From Isoptericola halalbus (GTDB lineage: Bacteria > Actinomycetota > Actinomycetes > Actinomycetales > Cellulomonadaceae): a DNA stretch of 64,000 bases. The position numbers and the translations under genes are program-made. The notes under the pieces were generated by a model. It was not told the origin of the DNA, did not search any database, and was given only the letters and a program-made list of their open reading frames with translations. Positions within the stretch are counted from its first letter, which is position 1. Each line of letters opens with the position of its first letter. The stretch is taken from NCBI GenBank assembly GCA_009663185.1, contig VJZX01000002.1, positions 81,586-145,585 on the forward strand, read 5' to 3'. This document shows, one piece after another, positions 31,402 through 40,625 of this stretch.

Positions 31402-31539
31402 GCGTGGATGCTTGCACGCGGCGGTGATCTTCGCCCGGGGAGTGTCCGGGCAGATGTGACGAACGAGACAGCCGCGCCAGCCGTTCTCGGGCGAGCGTCA
31501 CAGAGCTCTGAGCCTGCTCGACCTCGTTATGGTCAGGGC

Positions 31540-32286
31540 ATGGACACAGAGCTCGTGCCGCTGGACGAGAGCTGGTCGACGGCGCTCGTCGTCGTGGCCC
31601 ATCCCGACGACATGGAGTTCGGGGGAGCGGCCGCGATCGCACGATGGACCGGGCAGGGCAAGCGGATCACGTACTGCATGGTCACCAGCGGCGAGGCCGG
31701 CATCGACGGGATGCAGCCGGACGAAGCCCGGCCGCTGCGCGAGTCGGAGCAGATCGCGTCCGCGCACGCCGTCGGGGTCGACGACGTGGTGTTCCTCGGG
31801 TTCCCCGACGGTGTCCTGGAGTACGCGCTGCCGCTGCGCCGCGCGATCGCCGCCGAGATCCGCCGCCGACGCCCTGACGTGGTCATCACGATGAACTTCC
31901 GCGAGGAGTTCCCTGGAGGGGTGATCAACCAGGCCGACCACGTCGCCGTCGGACGCGCTGTCGTCGACGCCGTGCGCGATGCCGGCAACCGCTGGGTGTT
32001 CGCCGACCAGCTCGATCCCGACGCCGGCGGCCTGGAACCGTGGGGAGGCGTGCGGGGCGTCTGGGCCGTCGCCTCGCCACGTGCCACGCACGCCGTCGAC
32101 GTCACCGACACGTTTGACGCCGGCGTCGCCTCCCTGCGGGCGCACGCGGCGTACCTCGACGGACTCGGGTGGGACGACTTCGACCCGGCTGCCTTCCTTG
32201 CCGGGATGACCCGTCCCGCGGGTGAGCGGTTCGGCACCGGCCATGCCACCGAGTTCGAGGTGCTGCGGATGGGCTGGGACGACTGA
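31540..32286 (+). CDS. PIG-L family N-acetylglucosaminyl deacetylase-like protein
   Basis: A 248-residue zinc hydrolase of the LmbE/PIG-L/MshB family. The zinc-binding AHPDDMEFGG motif is at about residues 20-29, and a distal histidine lies in NQADHVAVG near residue 132. It deacetylates N-acetylglucosamine-type amides, for example in mycothiol turnover (Mca/MshB) or glycolipid modification. A TTATGGT -10-like element lies about 10 bases before ATG 31540. Confidence 0.87.
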   Translation: MDTELVPLDESWSTALVVVAHPDDMEFGGAAAIARWTGQGKRITYCMVTSGEAGIDGMQPDEARPLRESEQIASAHAVGVDDVVFLGFPDGVLEYALPLRRAIAAEIRRRRPDVVITMNFREEFPGGVINQADHVAVGRAVVDAVRDAGNRWVFADQLDPDAGGLEPWGGVRGVWAVASPRATHAVDVTDTFDAGVASLRAHAAYLDGLGWDDFDPAAFLAGMTRPAGERFGTGHATEFEVLRMGWDD

Positions 32287-32307
32287 GGGTCGAGACGCGC
32301 GGCGGTG

Positions 32308-34461
32308 TCAGGCGGCGTTCCCGGGGACGTTCGCGACGCCGTCGGGCAGCAGCCGGCGGCCGAGCACGCGCTCGCCGTAGCCCGCGCGGTCGAGGTACGG
32401 CGTGATCCCCCCGGTGTGGAAGCCCCAGCCGGCGCCGAGGATCATGCACAGGTCGATCTGCTGGGGTGTGGCGACGACGCCCTCGTCGAGCATGTGACCG
32501 ATCTCGACCGTGAGCGCGACCAGGACCGAGTCCAGTACCCCCGCGGCGTCGAGCACGCCGGGCTCGCCCCGCCGGGCCGGTCCGAACGCGGCCTGGATCG
32601 CCGGGTCGACGGGCTTGGGCAGGCCTGCGCCGGGGGCGTCGAGCACCACGCGCGTACCGTCGGCCACGAGCTTCTCGAGGCCGGGGGAGCGCGGGAACCT
32701 CTCGCCCAGGTCCTCGCGCAGCGAGGTCAGCACGTGCAGTCCGACGGCGGGTCCGACCAGGTCGAAGAGCTCGAACGTGGGCATGGGGAAGCCGAGCGGC
32801 GCGAGCGCGGTGTCGGCGACCTCGACAGGCGTGCCGTTCTCGACGGCCTCGACGACCTTGCCCATGACGAGCACGAGCAGCCGGTTGACCACGAAGCCAG
32901 GCCGGTCGGCCACGAGCACGGCCGTCTTGCGCAGCTTCTTCGTCACCGCGAACGCCGTGGCGAGCGCCTCGTCGCTCGTGCGCCCGGCCTTGACTACCTC
33001 GACGAGCGGCATCTGGGCGACCGGGTTGAAGAAGTGGATGCCGACGACGCGCTCGGGGTGCCGCAGGCCGGACGCCATCTCGGTGACCGAGAGCGCGGAG
33101 GTGTTGGTCGCGAGGACGGTGTTCTCCGAGACGATGCCCTCGAGCTCCGCGAAGACCCGCTTCTTGAGGTCCATCACCTCGGTCACGGCCTCGATCACCA
33201 GGTCGCAGCCGGCCAGGTCCGTGGTCTGGGTGGTGCCGTGCACGCTCGCGGTGATGCGCGCGGCGACCTCCGGGGTCATGCGCCCGCGGCCGACGAGCTT
33301 CTCGACGGTCGAGCGGACGAAGCCGAGGCCCTTGTCGACGCGCTCGGTGTCGAGATCGCGCATGACGACCGGGACTCCGAGCCGCTGTGACACGAGCAGC
33401 GCGATCTGCGCCGCCATGAGCCCCGCCCCGACGATGCCGACGCTCGTGACCGGGCGGGCGAGGTCCGACGTCGGCGCCCCGGCGGGCTTCTTCCCGCCCG
33501 AGACGAGCTGGAACGCGTACACGCTCGCGCGCATCTCGTCGGACATGATGAGGTCGGCCAGCGCCTCGTCCTCGGCCGCGAAGGCCTCGGCGCGCGTCCA
33601 GGTGCGGGCGCCGGCGAGCAGCTCGAGCGCCCGGTAGGGCGCGGGGCGCGAGCCGGCCACGACGGCGTCGAGGCGCCGGCGTGTCGCGGTCACGACGGCG
33701 TCCCACACGGGCTCGGGGTCCGGCTCGCGGCGGGGGACGCTCACCTCGCCGCGCACGACCCGCTCGGCCCAGGCGATCGACTGCTCGAGGAAGTCGGCGG
33801 CGTCGAACATCGCGTCGACGAGACCGGCGTCGAGCGCCTCGGCCGCCTTGTACGGCTTGTTGGCGGCCGGGCGGGTGAGCAGGACGTCGACGGCCTTCTC
33901 GATGCCGACCAGGTGCGGCACGACGTAGGACCCGCCCCAGCCGGGTACGAGGCCGAGGCCGACCTCGGGCAGGCCGAGCGCCCCGGCGTCGGTCGACACC
34001 GTGCGGAAGTCGCAGCTGAGCGCGAGCTCGAGGCCGCCGCCGAGCGCGATGCCGTTGACGAACGCGAACGTGGGCACGCCCATCGTGTGCAGCAGCTCGT
34101 AGGCGGCGTGGCCCGCGCGGCCCAGCTCGAGCGCGTCGGCGCGGCGCGCGACCGCGCCGACGCCGAGCAGGTCGGCGCCCGCGGCCAGGACGTACGGCTT
34201 GCCGGTGACGCCCACGGCGACGATCTCGCCCGCTGCGGCGCGCCCCTGAAGCCGTCGCAGCGTGGCGGTGAGCTCGGCCAGGCCCTGCGGGCCGAGCGTG
34301 TTGGGCTTGGTGTGGTCGAGCCCGTTGTCGAGCGTGACGAGGGCCATCGTGCCCGTGCCGCCGGGCAGCGCGACGTCGCGCACGAGGGAGTGGGTCACGC
34401 GCTCGGCGCGGACCGGACCGGACGGGGTGGGCGTCTCGGCGGGGATGTTCGTGTCGGTCAT
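32308..34461 (-). CDS. fadB: Fatty-acid beta-oxidation multifunctional protein (enoyl-CoA hydratase/3-hydroxyacyl-CoA dehydrogenase)
   Basis: A 717-residue FadB-type enzyme. The crotonase domain (about 15-210) carries the oxyanion/acyl-binding stretch FVNGIALGGGLELALS and glutamates around LPEVGLGLVPGWGG. The NAD-binding Rossmann signature VGIVGAGLMAAQIA is near residue 345, the dehydrogenase catalytic region HFFNPVAQMPLVEVV follows near residue 475, and two C-terminal HCDH domains end the protein. It hydrates enoyl-CoA and oxidises 3-hydroxyacyl-CoA. The ATG lies one base after the stop of the upstream thiolase, forming a fadA-fadB operon. Confidence 0.92.
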   Translation of the reverse strand: MTDTNIPAETPTPSGPVRAERVTHSLVRDVALPGGTGTMALVTLDNGLDHTKPNTLGPQGLAELTATLRRLQGRAAAGEIVAVGVTGKPYVLAAGADLLGVGAVARRADALELGRAGHAAYELLHTMGVPTFAFVNGIALGGGLELALSCDFRTVSTDAGALGLPEVGLGLVPGWGGSYVVPHLVGIEKAVDVLLTRPAANKPYKAAEALDAGLVDAMFDAADFLEQSIAWAERVVRGEVSVPRREPDPEPVWDAVVTATRRRLDAVVAGSRPAPYRALELLAGARTWTRAEAFAAEDEALADLIMSDEMRASVYAFQLVSGGKKPAGAPTSDLARPVTSVGIVGAGLMAAQIALLVSQRLGVPVVMRDLDTERVDKGLGFVRSTVEKLVGRGRMTPEVAARITASVHGTTQTTDLAGCDLVIEAVTEVMDLKKRVFAELEGIVSENTVLATNTSALSVTEMASGLRHPERVVGIHFFNPVAQMPLVEVVKAGRTSDEALATAFAVTKKLRKTAVLVADRPGFVVNRLLVLVMGKVVEAVENGTPVEVADTALAPLGFPMPTFELFDLVGPAVGLHVLTSLREDLGERFPRSPGLEKLVADGTRVVLDAPGAGLPKPVDPAIQAAFGPARRGEPGVLDAAGVLDSVLVALTVEIGHMLDEGVVATPQQIDLCMILGAGWGFHTGGITPYLDRAGYGERVLGRRLLPDGVANVPGNAA

Positions 34462-34462
34462 G

Positions 34463-35749
34463 TCAGCCCTCCGTGCTGGCCGGAACGTGGCCCGAGTAGT
34501 CGGCGTGGTGCGGGTTCTCCCAGATCACGGTGCCGCCCTGGCCCAGGCCCACGCACATCGTGGTCAGCCCGTAGCGCACGTCGGGGTGCTGGGCGAACTG
34601 GCGCGCGAGCTGCGTCATGAGCCGCACGCCCGAGCCCGCGAGGGGGTGGCCGACGGCGATGGCGCCGCCGTACGGGTTGACGCGCTCGTCGTCGTCGGCG
34701 ATCCCGTAGTGGTCGAGGAAGCTCAGTACCTGGACGGCGAACGCCTCGTTGATCTCGAAGAGGCCGATGTCGTCGATCGTCAGGCCGGCCCGGGCGAGGG
34801 CCTTGTCGGTGGCGGGGACCGGGCCGTAGCCCATGATCTCGGCCGGCACGCCCGCGAACGCGTACGAGACCATCCGCATCGCCACCGGAAGGCCGAGCTC
34901 GGCCGCGACTTCGCCGGCCGCGACGATCGCCGCCGTCGCGCCGTCGGTCAGCGGCGAGGCGTTGCCCGCGGTGACGCGCCCGCCGGGACGGAACGGCGTC
35001 TTGAGGTCGGCGATGCCCTCTTTCGTGGTGCCGGGGCGGGGGAGCTCGTCGGCGGTGGCCAGGCCCCAGCCCTTCTCGGCGGAGCGGACGGCGACGGGCA
35101 CCAGCTCGGGGCCGATGTCGCCGCCTGCGAGCGCCTTGGCGTACTTCGCCTGGGTGCTCACGGCGTACGCGTCGGCGCGCTCCTTGGTCAGGTGCGGAAA
35201 CTTGTCGTGGAGGTTCTCGGCCGTGACACCCATGTTCAGGGCCTCGGCGTCGACGAGCCGCTCGGCGAGAAAGCGAGGGTTGGGTTCGGCGTCGAGCCCC
35301 ATGGGGTGGCGTCCCATGTGCTCGACGCCGCCCGCGATCGCGACGTCGGCCGCGCCGACGGCGATGCTCGCCGCCGTGGTGGTCACGGCGGTCATCGCCC
35401 CGGCGCACATCCGGTCGATGGCGTAGCCGGGCACGGTGTGCGGGAGGCCCGCGAGCAGGCTCACCGTGCGCCCGAGGGTCAGGCCCTGGTCGCCCTGCTG
35501 GGTCGTGGCCGCGATCGCGACCTCGTCGACGCGCTCGGCCGGCAGCTCGGGGTGGCGCCGCAGCAGCTCGCGCACCGCCTTGACGACGAGGTCGTCCGCG
35601 CGGGTCTCGGCGAACAGCCCGTCGGGGCGTGCCTTGCCGAAGGGCGTGCGCACGCCCTCGACGAAGACGACGTCGCGGATGGCGCGACGCCCTGCGGTCC
35701 GGCTGGTGCCGGGGGTCGGCCCGGGGGACGACTCGGTGGCCACGGTCAT
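34463..35749 (-). CDS. fadA: Acetyl-CoA C-acyltransferase (thiolase)
   Basis: A 428-residue thiolase that cleaves 3-ketoacyl-CoA in beta-oxidation. The nucleophile cysteine is in DRMCAGAMTAVTT near residue 112, with NEAFAVQ (His-region) near 348 and the C-terminal catalytic cysteine in TTMCVGLGQGG near 408. GAIAVGHPLAGSG is also conserved. ATG 35749 is chosen, and it has a purine-rich upstream. The gene is first in the operon and is followed without a gap by fadB, matching the two consecutive steps of one pathway. Confidence 0.92.
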   Translation of the reverse strand: MTVATESSPGPTPGTSRTAGRRAIRDVVFVEGVRTPFGKARPDGLFAETRADDLVVKAVRELLRRHPELPAERVDEVAIAATTQQGDQGLTLGRTVSLLAGLPHTVPGYAIDRMCAGAMTAVTTTAASIAVGAADVAIAGGVEHMGRHPMGLDAEPNPRFLAERLVDAEALNMGVTAENLHDKFPHLTKERADAYAVSTQAKYAKALAGGDIGPELVPVAVRSAEKGWGLATADELPRPGTTKEGIADLKTPFRPGGRVTAGNASPLTDGATAAIVAAGEVAAELGLPVAMRMVSYAFAGVPAEIMGYGPVPATDKALARAGLTIDDIGLFEINEAFAVQVLSFLDHYGIADDDERVNPYGGAIAVGHPLAGSGVRLMTQLARQFAQHPDVRYGLTTMCVGLGQGGTVIWENPHHADYSGHVPASTEG

Positions 35750-35866
35750 GGCAGCTCCTGGTGTGGGACTTCGGCGTCCGCGAGCGACGCCGCTCTCTCG
35801 CCGGTACACGCTACCGCGAGTACCGGGAAAAAGATAGCAGGAACTGAGACCGGGTATCAGTCCACG

Positions 35867-37093
35867 TCAGACCTGGGCGAAGGCCTTGGCGAGCGGCTCG
35901 GCGAGGAGCTCGACCTGCCACTCGCGGGCGTTGCGCCCGTGCAGGAAGGCCGCGATCTCGGCAGGTCCGGCCGGGTCCGGGGGAGTCCAGCACAGCCGGC
36001 GCAGCGCGTCGGGCTGCAGCAGGTTCTCGACCGGGACCAAGAGCTCCTCGGACAGGCCCGAGACCACGTCGCGGGCCGCCGTGAGCCGCCGCGCTGCGAC
36101 GGGGTCTCGGTCCCCCCACGTGCGGGGCTGGGGCGGTCCCTCGGTCCGGGGGCCGCGCAGGCTCGGCAGGGCCTCGGTGGGCAGGGCGAGCGCCTCGTCG
36201 ATCGCGCGCTGCCACGCCGGTGCCCGGCGCCGCGTGGCCTTGCCCGCGAACTCGGGCAGCGCGACGAGCTGGGGCACCGTGCGCGGCAGCGCGCGGGCGG
36301 CCGCCACGATCGCACGGTCGGGCAGGACCCGGCCGGGGGAGACGTCGCGCGCGCGGGCGCTCGCGTCCCGCGCCTTCCAGAGGCTGCGCACGACGGCGAG
36401 CTGGCGCCGGTCGCGCAGCGTATGGGTCCCCGACGTGCGCCGCCATGCCTCGGGGCGCGGTGCGGGTGGGGCCGCCGTGCGGACCGCCTCGAACTCCTGG
36501 GCGGCCCACTCGGTCTTGCCGGCGGCCTCGAGCCGTTCGCCGAGGCGTTCGCGCAGCTCGAGGAGCACCTCGACGTCGAGAGCCGCGTAGCGCAGCCAGT
36601 CGTGCGGGAGCGGCCGCGTCGACCAGTCGACCGCGGAGTGCTCCTTGGCCAGCCCGAGCCCGAGCACCTCGGCGACGACCGCGGCGAGGCCGACGCGCTC
36701 CATGCCGAGCAGGCGGGCCGCGAGCTCGGTGTCGAACACGCGCGCAGGCTGCAGCCCGTGCTCGGCGAGCCCTGGCAAGTCCTGGGACGCCGCGTGCAGC
36801 ACCCACTCGGCGTCGCCGACGGCCTCGCCGAGCGGCGACAGGTCGGGCAGCGCGACCGGGTCGATCAGCGCCGTGCCGGCCCCCGCGCGGCGGACCTGGA
36901 CCAGGTACGTGGCCTGCCCGTAGCGGTAGCCCGAGGCGCGCTCGGCGTCGGCGGCGACGGGACCCTCGGCAGCGGCAAAGCGCTCCACCACCCGCGCGAG
37001 CTCCGCGGGCGTCGTGACCACGGGCCCGACGCCGTCGGACGGCTCGGACAGCGGGACGACGTCGGTGGCGTGCGCGGGCGGGGCAGAGCTCAT
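35867..37093 (-). CDS. Ribonuclease D-like 3'-5' exonuclease with HRDC domain
   Basis: A 408-residue protein with an N-terminal DEDD exonuclease domain: ExoI-like VAADAERASGYRYG at about 45-58, HAASQDLPGL near 100 and the ExoIII motif DWLRYAALDVEVLLEL near 168. A C-terminal HRDC domain (about 220-300, RQLAVVRSLWKARDASARA) and a further helical region follow. The family trims structured RNA 3' ends; the exact substrate is not visible. It is followed on the same strand, after a short gap, by DUF3000 in the order 37703-37098 then 37093-35867, a conserved actinobacterial pair. Confidence 0.88.
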   Translation of the reverse strand: MSSAPPAHATDVVPLSEPSDGVGPVVTTPAELARVVERFAAAEGPVAADAERASGYRYGQATYLVQVRRAGAGTALIDPVALPDLSPLGEAVGDAEWVLHAASQDLPGLAEHGLQPARVFDTELAARLLGMERVGLAAVVAEVLGLGLAKEHSAVDWSTRPLPHDWLRYAALDVEVLLELRERLGERLEAAGKTEWAAQEFEAVRTAAPPAPRPEAWRRTSGTHTLRDRRQLAVVRSLWKARDASARARDVSPGRVLPDRAIVAAARALPRTVPQLVALPEFAGKATRRRAPAWQRAIDEALALPTEALPSLRGPRTEGPPQPRTWGDRDPVAARRLTAARDVVSGLSEELLVPVENLLQPDALRRLCWTPPDPAGPAEIAAFLHGRNAREWQVELLAEPLAKAFAQV

Positions 37094-37097
37094 GGTC

Positions 37098-37703
37098 CTA
37101 CGGTAGGCGCCGAGGCGTCAGGGCCGTGACTCCCTCGGGCAGGGGCGGCAGCCCGCCCGCGGTGCACATGAGGTCGGCCCAGACCGCGAGATGGGTGCCG
37201 AGTGCGGTGCCCACCGGCGTCCAGGACGCCCGCAGCTCGAGGTCGACCGCGTCGGGCGTGCCGGCGAGCGCGCCGAAGCTCTGCGAGAGCACGCGCGTGA
37301 CGGTGCCGCCGAGCGCGACGTGCTCGACGCCGGCGCCATCCAGCGTCTCGGTGACCCACGACCACACCACCTCGGCGAAGAGCGGGTCCGCCGCGAGCTC
37401 CGGCTCGAGCGTCGCGCGCACGAGCGTCACGACGCGGAACGTCCCGCGCCACGTCTCCTGGCCGTCGGGGTCGTGGAGAACCACGAAGCGGCCGGTCGCG
37501 ACCTCGCCGGGCTCACCGCCGTGCTCACCGACCTGGTCGTCGCGGCCGGCGAGGACCTCACCCTCGAGGGCCACGCTGAACGGCGCCACGCGCGCCGGGC
37601 CGGGGATCTCGGCCAGGCGCACCTCGGGGCGCAGCCGCTGCGCACGCATCGAGGCGAGCGCGGTCGCGAACGGGGCAGGGACCTCCCGCTGGTCGCCGGT
37701 CAC
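37098..37703 (-). CDS. DUF3000 domain-containing protein
   Basis: A 201-residue soluble protein matching the actinobacterial DUF3000 family: PAPFATALASMRAQRLRPEV near the start, GRFVVLHDPDGQETWRGTFR in the middle and a C-terminal WADLMCTAGGLPPLPEGV. The function is unknown; it usually precedes the RNase D-like gene, as here. GTG 37703 is the last plausible start consistent with the conserved N-terminus. Its stop is 4 bases before the RNase D start, so they are cotranscribed. Confidence 0.85.
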   Translation of the reverse strand: MTGDQREVPAPFATALASMRAQRLRPEVRLAEIPGPARVAPFSVALEGEVLAGRDDQVGEHGGEPGEVATGRFVVLHDPDGQETWRGTFRVVTLVRATLEPELAADPLFAEVVWSWVTETLDGAGVEHVALGGTVTRVLSQSFGALAGTPDAVDLELRASWTPVGTALGTHLAVWADLMCTAGGLPPLPEGVTALTPRRLP

Positions 37704-37805
37704 CCGGTCACCGTACGTCCGCGCGGGCTGCGCCGGCGCACGACGTGCCGTGAGACCCAGGTGTGTCCGTATCGTGATGGTCCGTCCAGCACGTGGGCGG
37801 ACCCC

Positions 37806-37811
37806 ACTAGG
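37806..37811 (+). promoter_or_regulatory. Candidate -10 element for the gnd operon
   Basis: TAGGCT about 60 bases upstream of gnd resembles the TAGGCT/TACGCT -10 boxes before other genes here (dut, zapE). The -35 is unclear. Confidence 0.35.
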
Positions 37812-37869
37812 CTTGTCGAGGCCTCGGCGCGGCTCCGCGCGCGCCCATCGTCTCGAGAGAGCAGGAAGC

Positions 37870-39318
37870 ATGTCAGCTCGTGCACAGATCGGTGTCACCG
37901 GACTTGCGGTCATGGGCCGCAACCTGGCGCGCAACTTCGCCCGGCACGGTTTCACCGTGGCGGTGCACAACCGCAGCTACGCCAAGACGGCCTCGCTGAT
38001 CACCGAGGCCGGCCACGAGGGCGACTTCGTGCCGTCGGAGTCGGTGGCCGACTTCGTCGCCTCGCTCGAGCGGCCGCGCAAGGTCGTCGTCATGGTCAAG
38101 GCGGGCGCCGCGACCGACGCCGTCATCGACGAGCTCGTGCCCCTGCTGTCCGAGGGCGACATCGTCGTGGACGCCGGCAACGCCCACTTCCCGGACACGA
38201 TCCGCCGGGAGAAGGCGCTGCGCGAGCGCGGCCTGCATTTCGTCGGCACGGGCGTCTCGGGCGGCGAGGAGGGCGCCCTGCTGGGCCCGTCGATCATGCC
38301 CGGCGGCACGCGGGAGTCCTATGAGTCGCTCGGCCCGATCCTGGAGGCGATCTCGGCCAAGGTCGACGGCACCCCGTGCTGCGCCTACGTCGGTCCGGAC
38401 GGCGCGGGCCACTTCGTCAAGATGGTGCACAACGGCATCGAGTACGCCGACATGCAGCTCATCGCCGAGGCCTACGACCTGCTCCGCCAGGGCCTGGGCG
38501 CCTCGGCCGCCGAGATCGGCAAGATCTTCGAGGAGTGGAACTCAGGCGACCTGGAGTCGTTCCTCATCGAGATCACCGCCAAGGTCCTCGCGCACACCGA
38601 CGCCGCCACGGGGCAGGCGTTCGTCGACGTCGTGCTCGACCAGGCCGAGCAGAAGGGCACCGGCCGCTGGACCGTGCAGAACGGCCTGGACCTGGGCGTG
38701 CCGATCACCGGCATCGCCGAGGCGACGTTCGCGCGCGCCCTGTCCGGCTCGGTCCCGCAGCGCGAGGCCGGGCGCGCCGCGCTGCCCGCGGACGCCGCAC
38801 CGCTGCAGGTGCCCGCCGACGACGCCGCGCGCGCCGCGTTCGTCCAGGACGTGCGCCAGGCGCTGTACGCCTCCAAGGTCGTGGCCTACTCCCAGGGCTT
38901 CGACCAGATCGCGGCGGCGTCGGCCGAGAACGGCTGGGACATCGACCGCGGCGCGATGGCCCGGATCTGGCGCGGCGGCTGCATCATCCGCGCCCGGTTC
39001 CTGAACCGCATCACCGAGGCGTACGACCGCGACCCAGACCTGCCGCTGCTGCTCGCCGACCCGTACTTCACCCAGGCCGTGTCCACCGGCCTGGCCGCGT
39101 GGCGCCGCGTGGTGGCGCAGGCCGCGGCCGCGGGCATCCCGACCCCGGCGTTCTCGTCCTCGCTGGCGTACTACGACGGCGTGCGCGCCGAGCGCCTGCC
39201 GGCCGCGCTCATCCAGGCCCAGCGCGACTACTTCGGCGCACACACCTACCGGCGCACCGACCGCGAGGGCTCGTTCCACACCCAGTGGTCCGGCGACCGT
39301 TCCGAAGTGGAGGCGTGA
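37870..39318 (+). CDS. gnd: 6-Phosphogluconate dehydrogenase (NADP-dependent, decarboxylating)
   Basis: A 482-residue oxidative pentose-phosphate enzyme converting 6-phosphogluconate to ribulose 5-phosphate, CO2 and NADPH. The N-terminal Rossmann signature IGVTGLAVMGRNLARN is at residues 7-22, HNRS near 37, the substrate-site GTGVSGGEEGALLGPS near 130 and catalytic Lys/His/Asn in FVKMVHNGIEYADMQ near 184. Length and C-terminal ARFLNRI region are normal. ATG 37870 has AGGAAG 4 bases upstream. Its TGA overlaps the GTG of the next gene, so the enzyme heads a four-gene translationally coupled operon. Confidence 0.95.
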   Translation: MSARAQIGVTGLAVMGRNLARNFARHGFTVAVHNRSYAKTASLITEAGHEGDFVPSESVADFVASLERPRKVVVMVKAGAATDAVIDELVPLLSEGDIVVDAGNAHFPDTIRREKALRERGLHFVGTGVSGGEEGALLGPSIMPGGTRESYESLGPILEAISAKVDGTPCCAYVGPDGAGHFVKMVHNGIEYADMQLIAEAYDLLRQGLGASAAEIGKIFEEWNSGDLESFLIEITAKVLAHTDAATGQAFVDVVLDQAEQKGTGRWTVQNGLDLGVPITGIAEATFARALSGSVPQREAGRAALPADAAPLQVPADDAARAAFVQDVRQALYASKVVAYSQGFDQIAAASAENGWDIDRGAMARIWRGGCIIRARFLNRITEAYDRDPDLPLLLADPYFTQAVSTGLAAWRRVVAQAAAAGIPTPAFSSSLAYYDGVRAERLPAALIQAQRDYFGAHTYRRTDREGSFHTQWSGDRSEVEA

Positions 39319-40625
39319 GCGCACCCGTGGCCACCGTCGCCTCGACCCCGGGCTTCCGCCCGGTCATCGTCGGCTCCGACATCGGCGTCTACGGCCTCAC
39401 GCGCTCGTTCCACGAGCGCTACGGCGTGCGCACGACGGTCGTCGCGTTCGCCGAGCCCGGGCCCATCGCCTACTCGCGCCTCATCGACACCGTCCTCTCG
39501 GGCACCGCGCCGCAGGAGATCGTCGCGACACTCGTGCGGGTCGCGCGCGAGCATGTCGCCGGGTCGCCGGACCGGCTCGTGCTGCTCACGAACATGGACT
39601 GGGTCGTGCGAGTGCTCGTCCACCACCGGGCCGAGCTCGAGGATGCGGGGTACGTCGTCCCGTTGGCCGACGCCGCGCTCATCGACCGCATCAGCGACAA
39701 GGCCGAGTTCTCCGCGATCTGCACCGAGCTCGGCATCCCGACACCGGGCACGGTCATCCAGGACTTCGCCGGAGCCGCCGACCCGGCGTGGGCGCCGCTG
39801 CCGGTCGACTTCCCGTTCCCCGTGATCGCCAAGCCGGCGAGCAGCGCGGACTACCACGACGTGAGGTTCGCCGGGAAGAAGAAGATCTATGAGATCGCCA
39901 CGCCCGCCGAGCTCGACCGGCTCCTGACGAGCCTGCGCGAGGCCGGGTTCCGCGGCCGCTTCCTCGTCCAGGAGATGATCCCGGGCGACGACACGCAGAT
40001 GCGCTCGGTCACCACGTACACCGACACGTCGGGCCGCGTCACCCTGCGCTGCTCGGCGCACGTGCTCCTCGAGGAGCGCACCCCGGCGGCGCGGGGCAAC
40101 CCGTCGGCGATGATCGTCGAGCCCATCGAGGATGTCCTCGACGCCGCCCAGCGGATCTGCGAGCACTCCGGCTGGCGCGGGTTCGCGAACTTCGACGTCA
40201 AGCTCGACCCGCGCGACGGCGTGTTCAAGTTCTTCGAGCAGAACCCGCGCATCGGGCGCAACAACTACTACGTCACCGCGGGCGGGCAGAACCCGACCGA
40301 GGTCCTCGTGGACGACGTCGTGCACGGCGTGCGCCGCGAGCCGGTCACGGCCACGCGCGAGGTGCTCTACGCCGTCGTGCCGCACCGGCTCCTGCGCCGG
40401 TACGTGCTCGACCCGGCGCTGAACGCGCGCGTCGTCGGCCTCATGAGGTCGGGGCGGACGGTGCACCCGCTGCGGTACCGTGCGGACGCGGCGCCCCGCC
40501 GTCGGATCTACGTGCTCACCGCGCTGGTCAACCACTGGCGCAAGTACCGCACCTACTACCCGATCGAGGCGCTGCGCAAGAACTACGCGGCCAACTCCTC
40601 GACGCCCGCCACGGAGGTCCGGTGA
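39315..40625 (+). CDS. ATP-grasp ligase resembling D-aspartate ligase (Asl), first copy
   Basis: A 436-residue ATP-grasp carboxylate-amine ligase. From memory of the family it follows the enterococcal D-aspartate ligase Aslfm block by block: GSDIGVYGLTRSFHERYG at about 20-37, FAGKKKIYEI near 185, VQEMIPGDDTQMRSV near 218 and GFANFDVKLDPRDG near 289. The Mg-binding FFEQNPRIGRNNYY is near 308. Aslfm joins D-Asp through its beta-carboxyl to the lysine side chain of UDP-MurNAc-pentapeptide. The same reaction on Orn or Lys with D-Asp or D-Glu is inferred here. GTGA overlaps tie it to gnd and to the second copy. Confidence 0.8.
   Translation: MSAPVATVASTPGFRPVIVGSDIGVYGLTRSFHERYGVRTTVVAFAEPGPIAYSRLIDTVLSGTAPQEIVATLVRVAREHVAGSPDRLVLLTNMDWVVRVLVHHRAELEDAGYVVPLADAALIDRISDKAEFSAICTELGIPTPGTVIQDFAGAADPAWAPLPVDFPFPVIAKPASSADYHDVRFAGKKKIYEIATPAELDRLLTSLREAGFRGRFLVQEMIPGDDTQMRSVTTYTDTSGRVTLRCSAHVLLEERTPAARGNPSAMIVEPIEDVLDAAQRICEHSGWRGFANFDVKLDPRDGVFKFFEQNPRIGRNNYYVTAGGQNPTEVLVDDVVHGVRREPVTATREVLYAVVPHRLLRRYVLDPALNARVVGLMRSGRTVHPLRYRADAAPRRRIYVLTALVNHWRKYRTYYPIEALRKNYAANSSTPATEVR

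Noticed and set aside
32102..33706. Arg-rich reverse frame inside fadB
   Set aside because: Out-of-frame shadow of the intact FadB-type gene.
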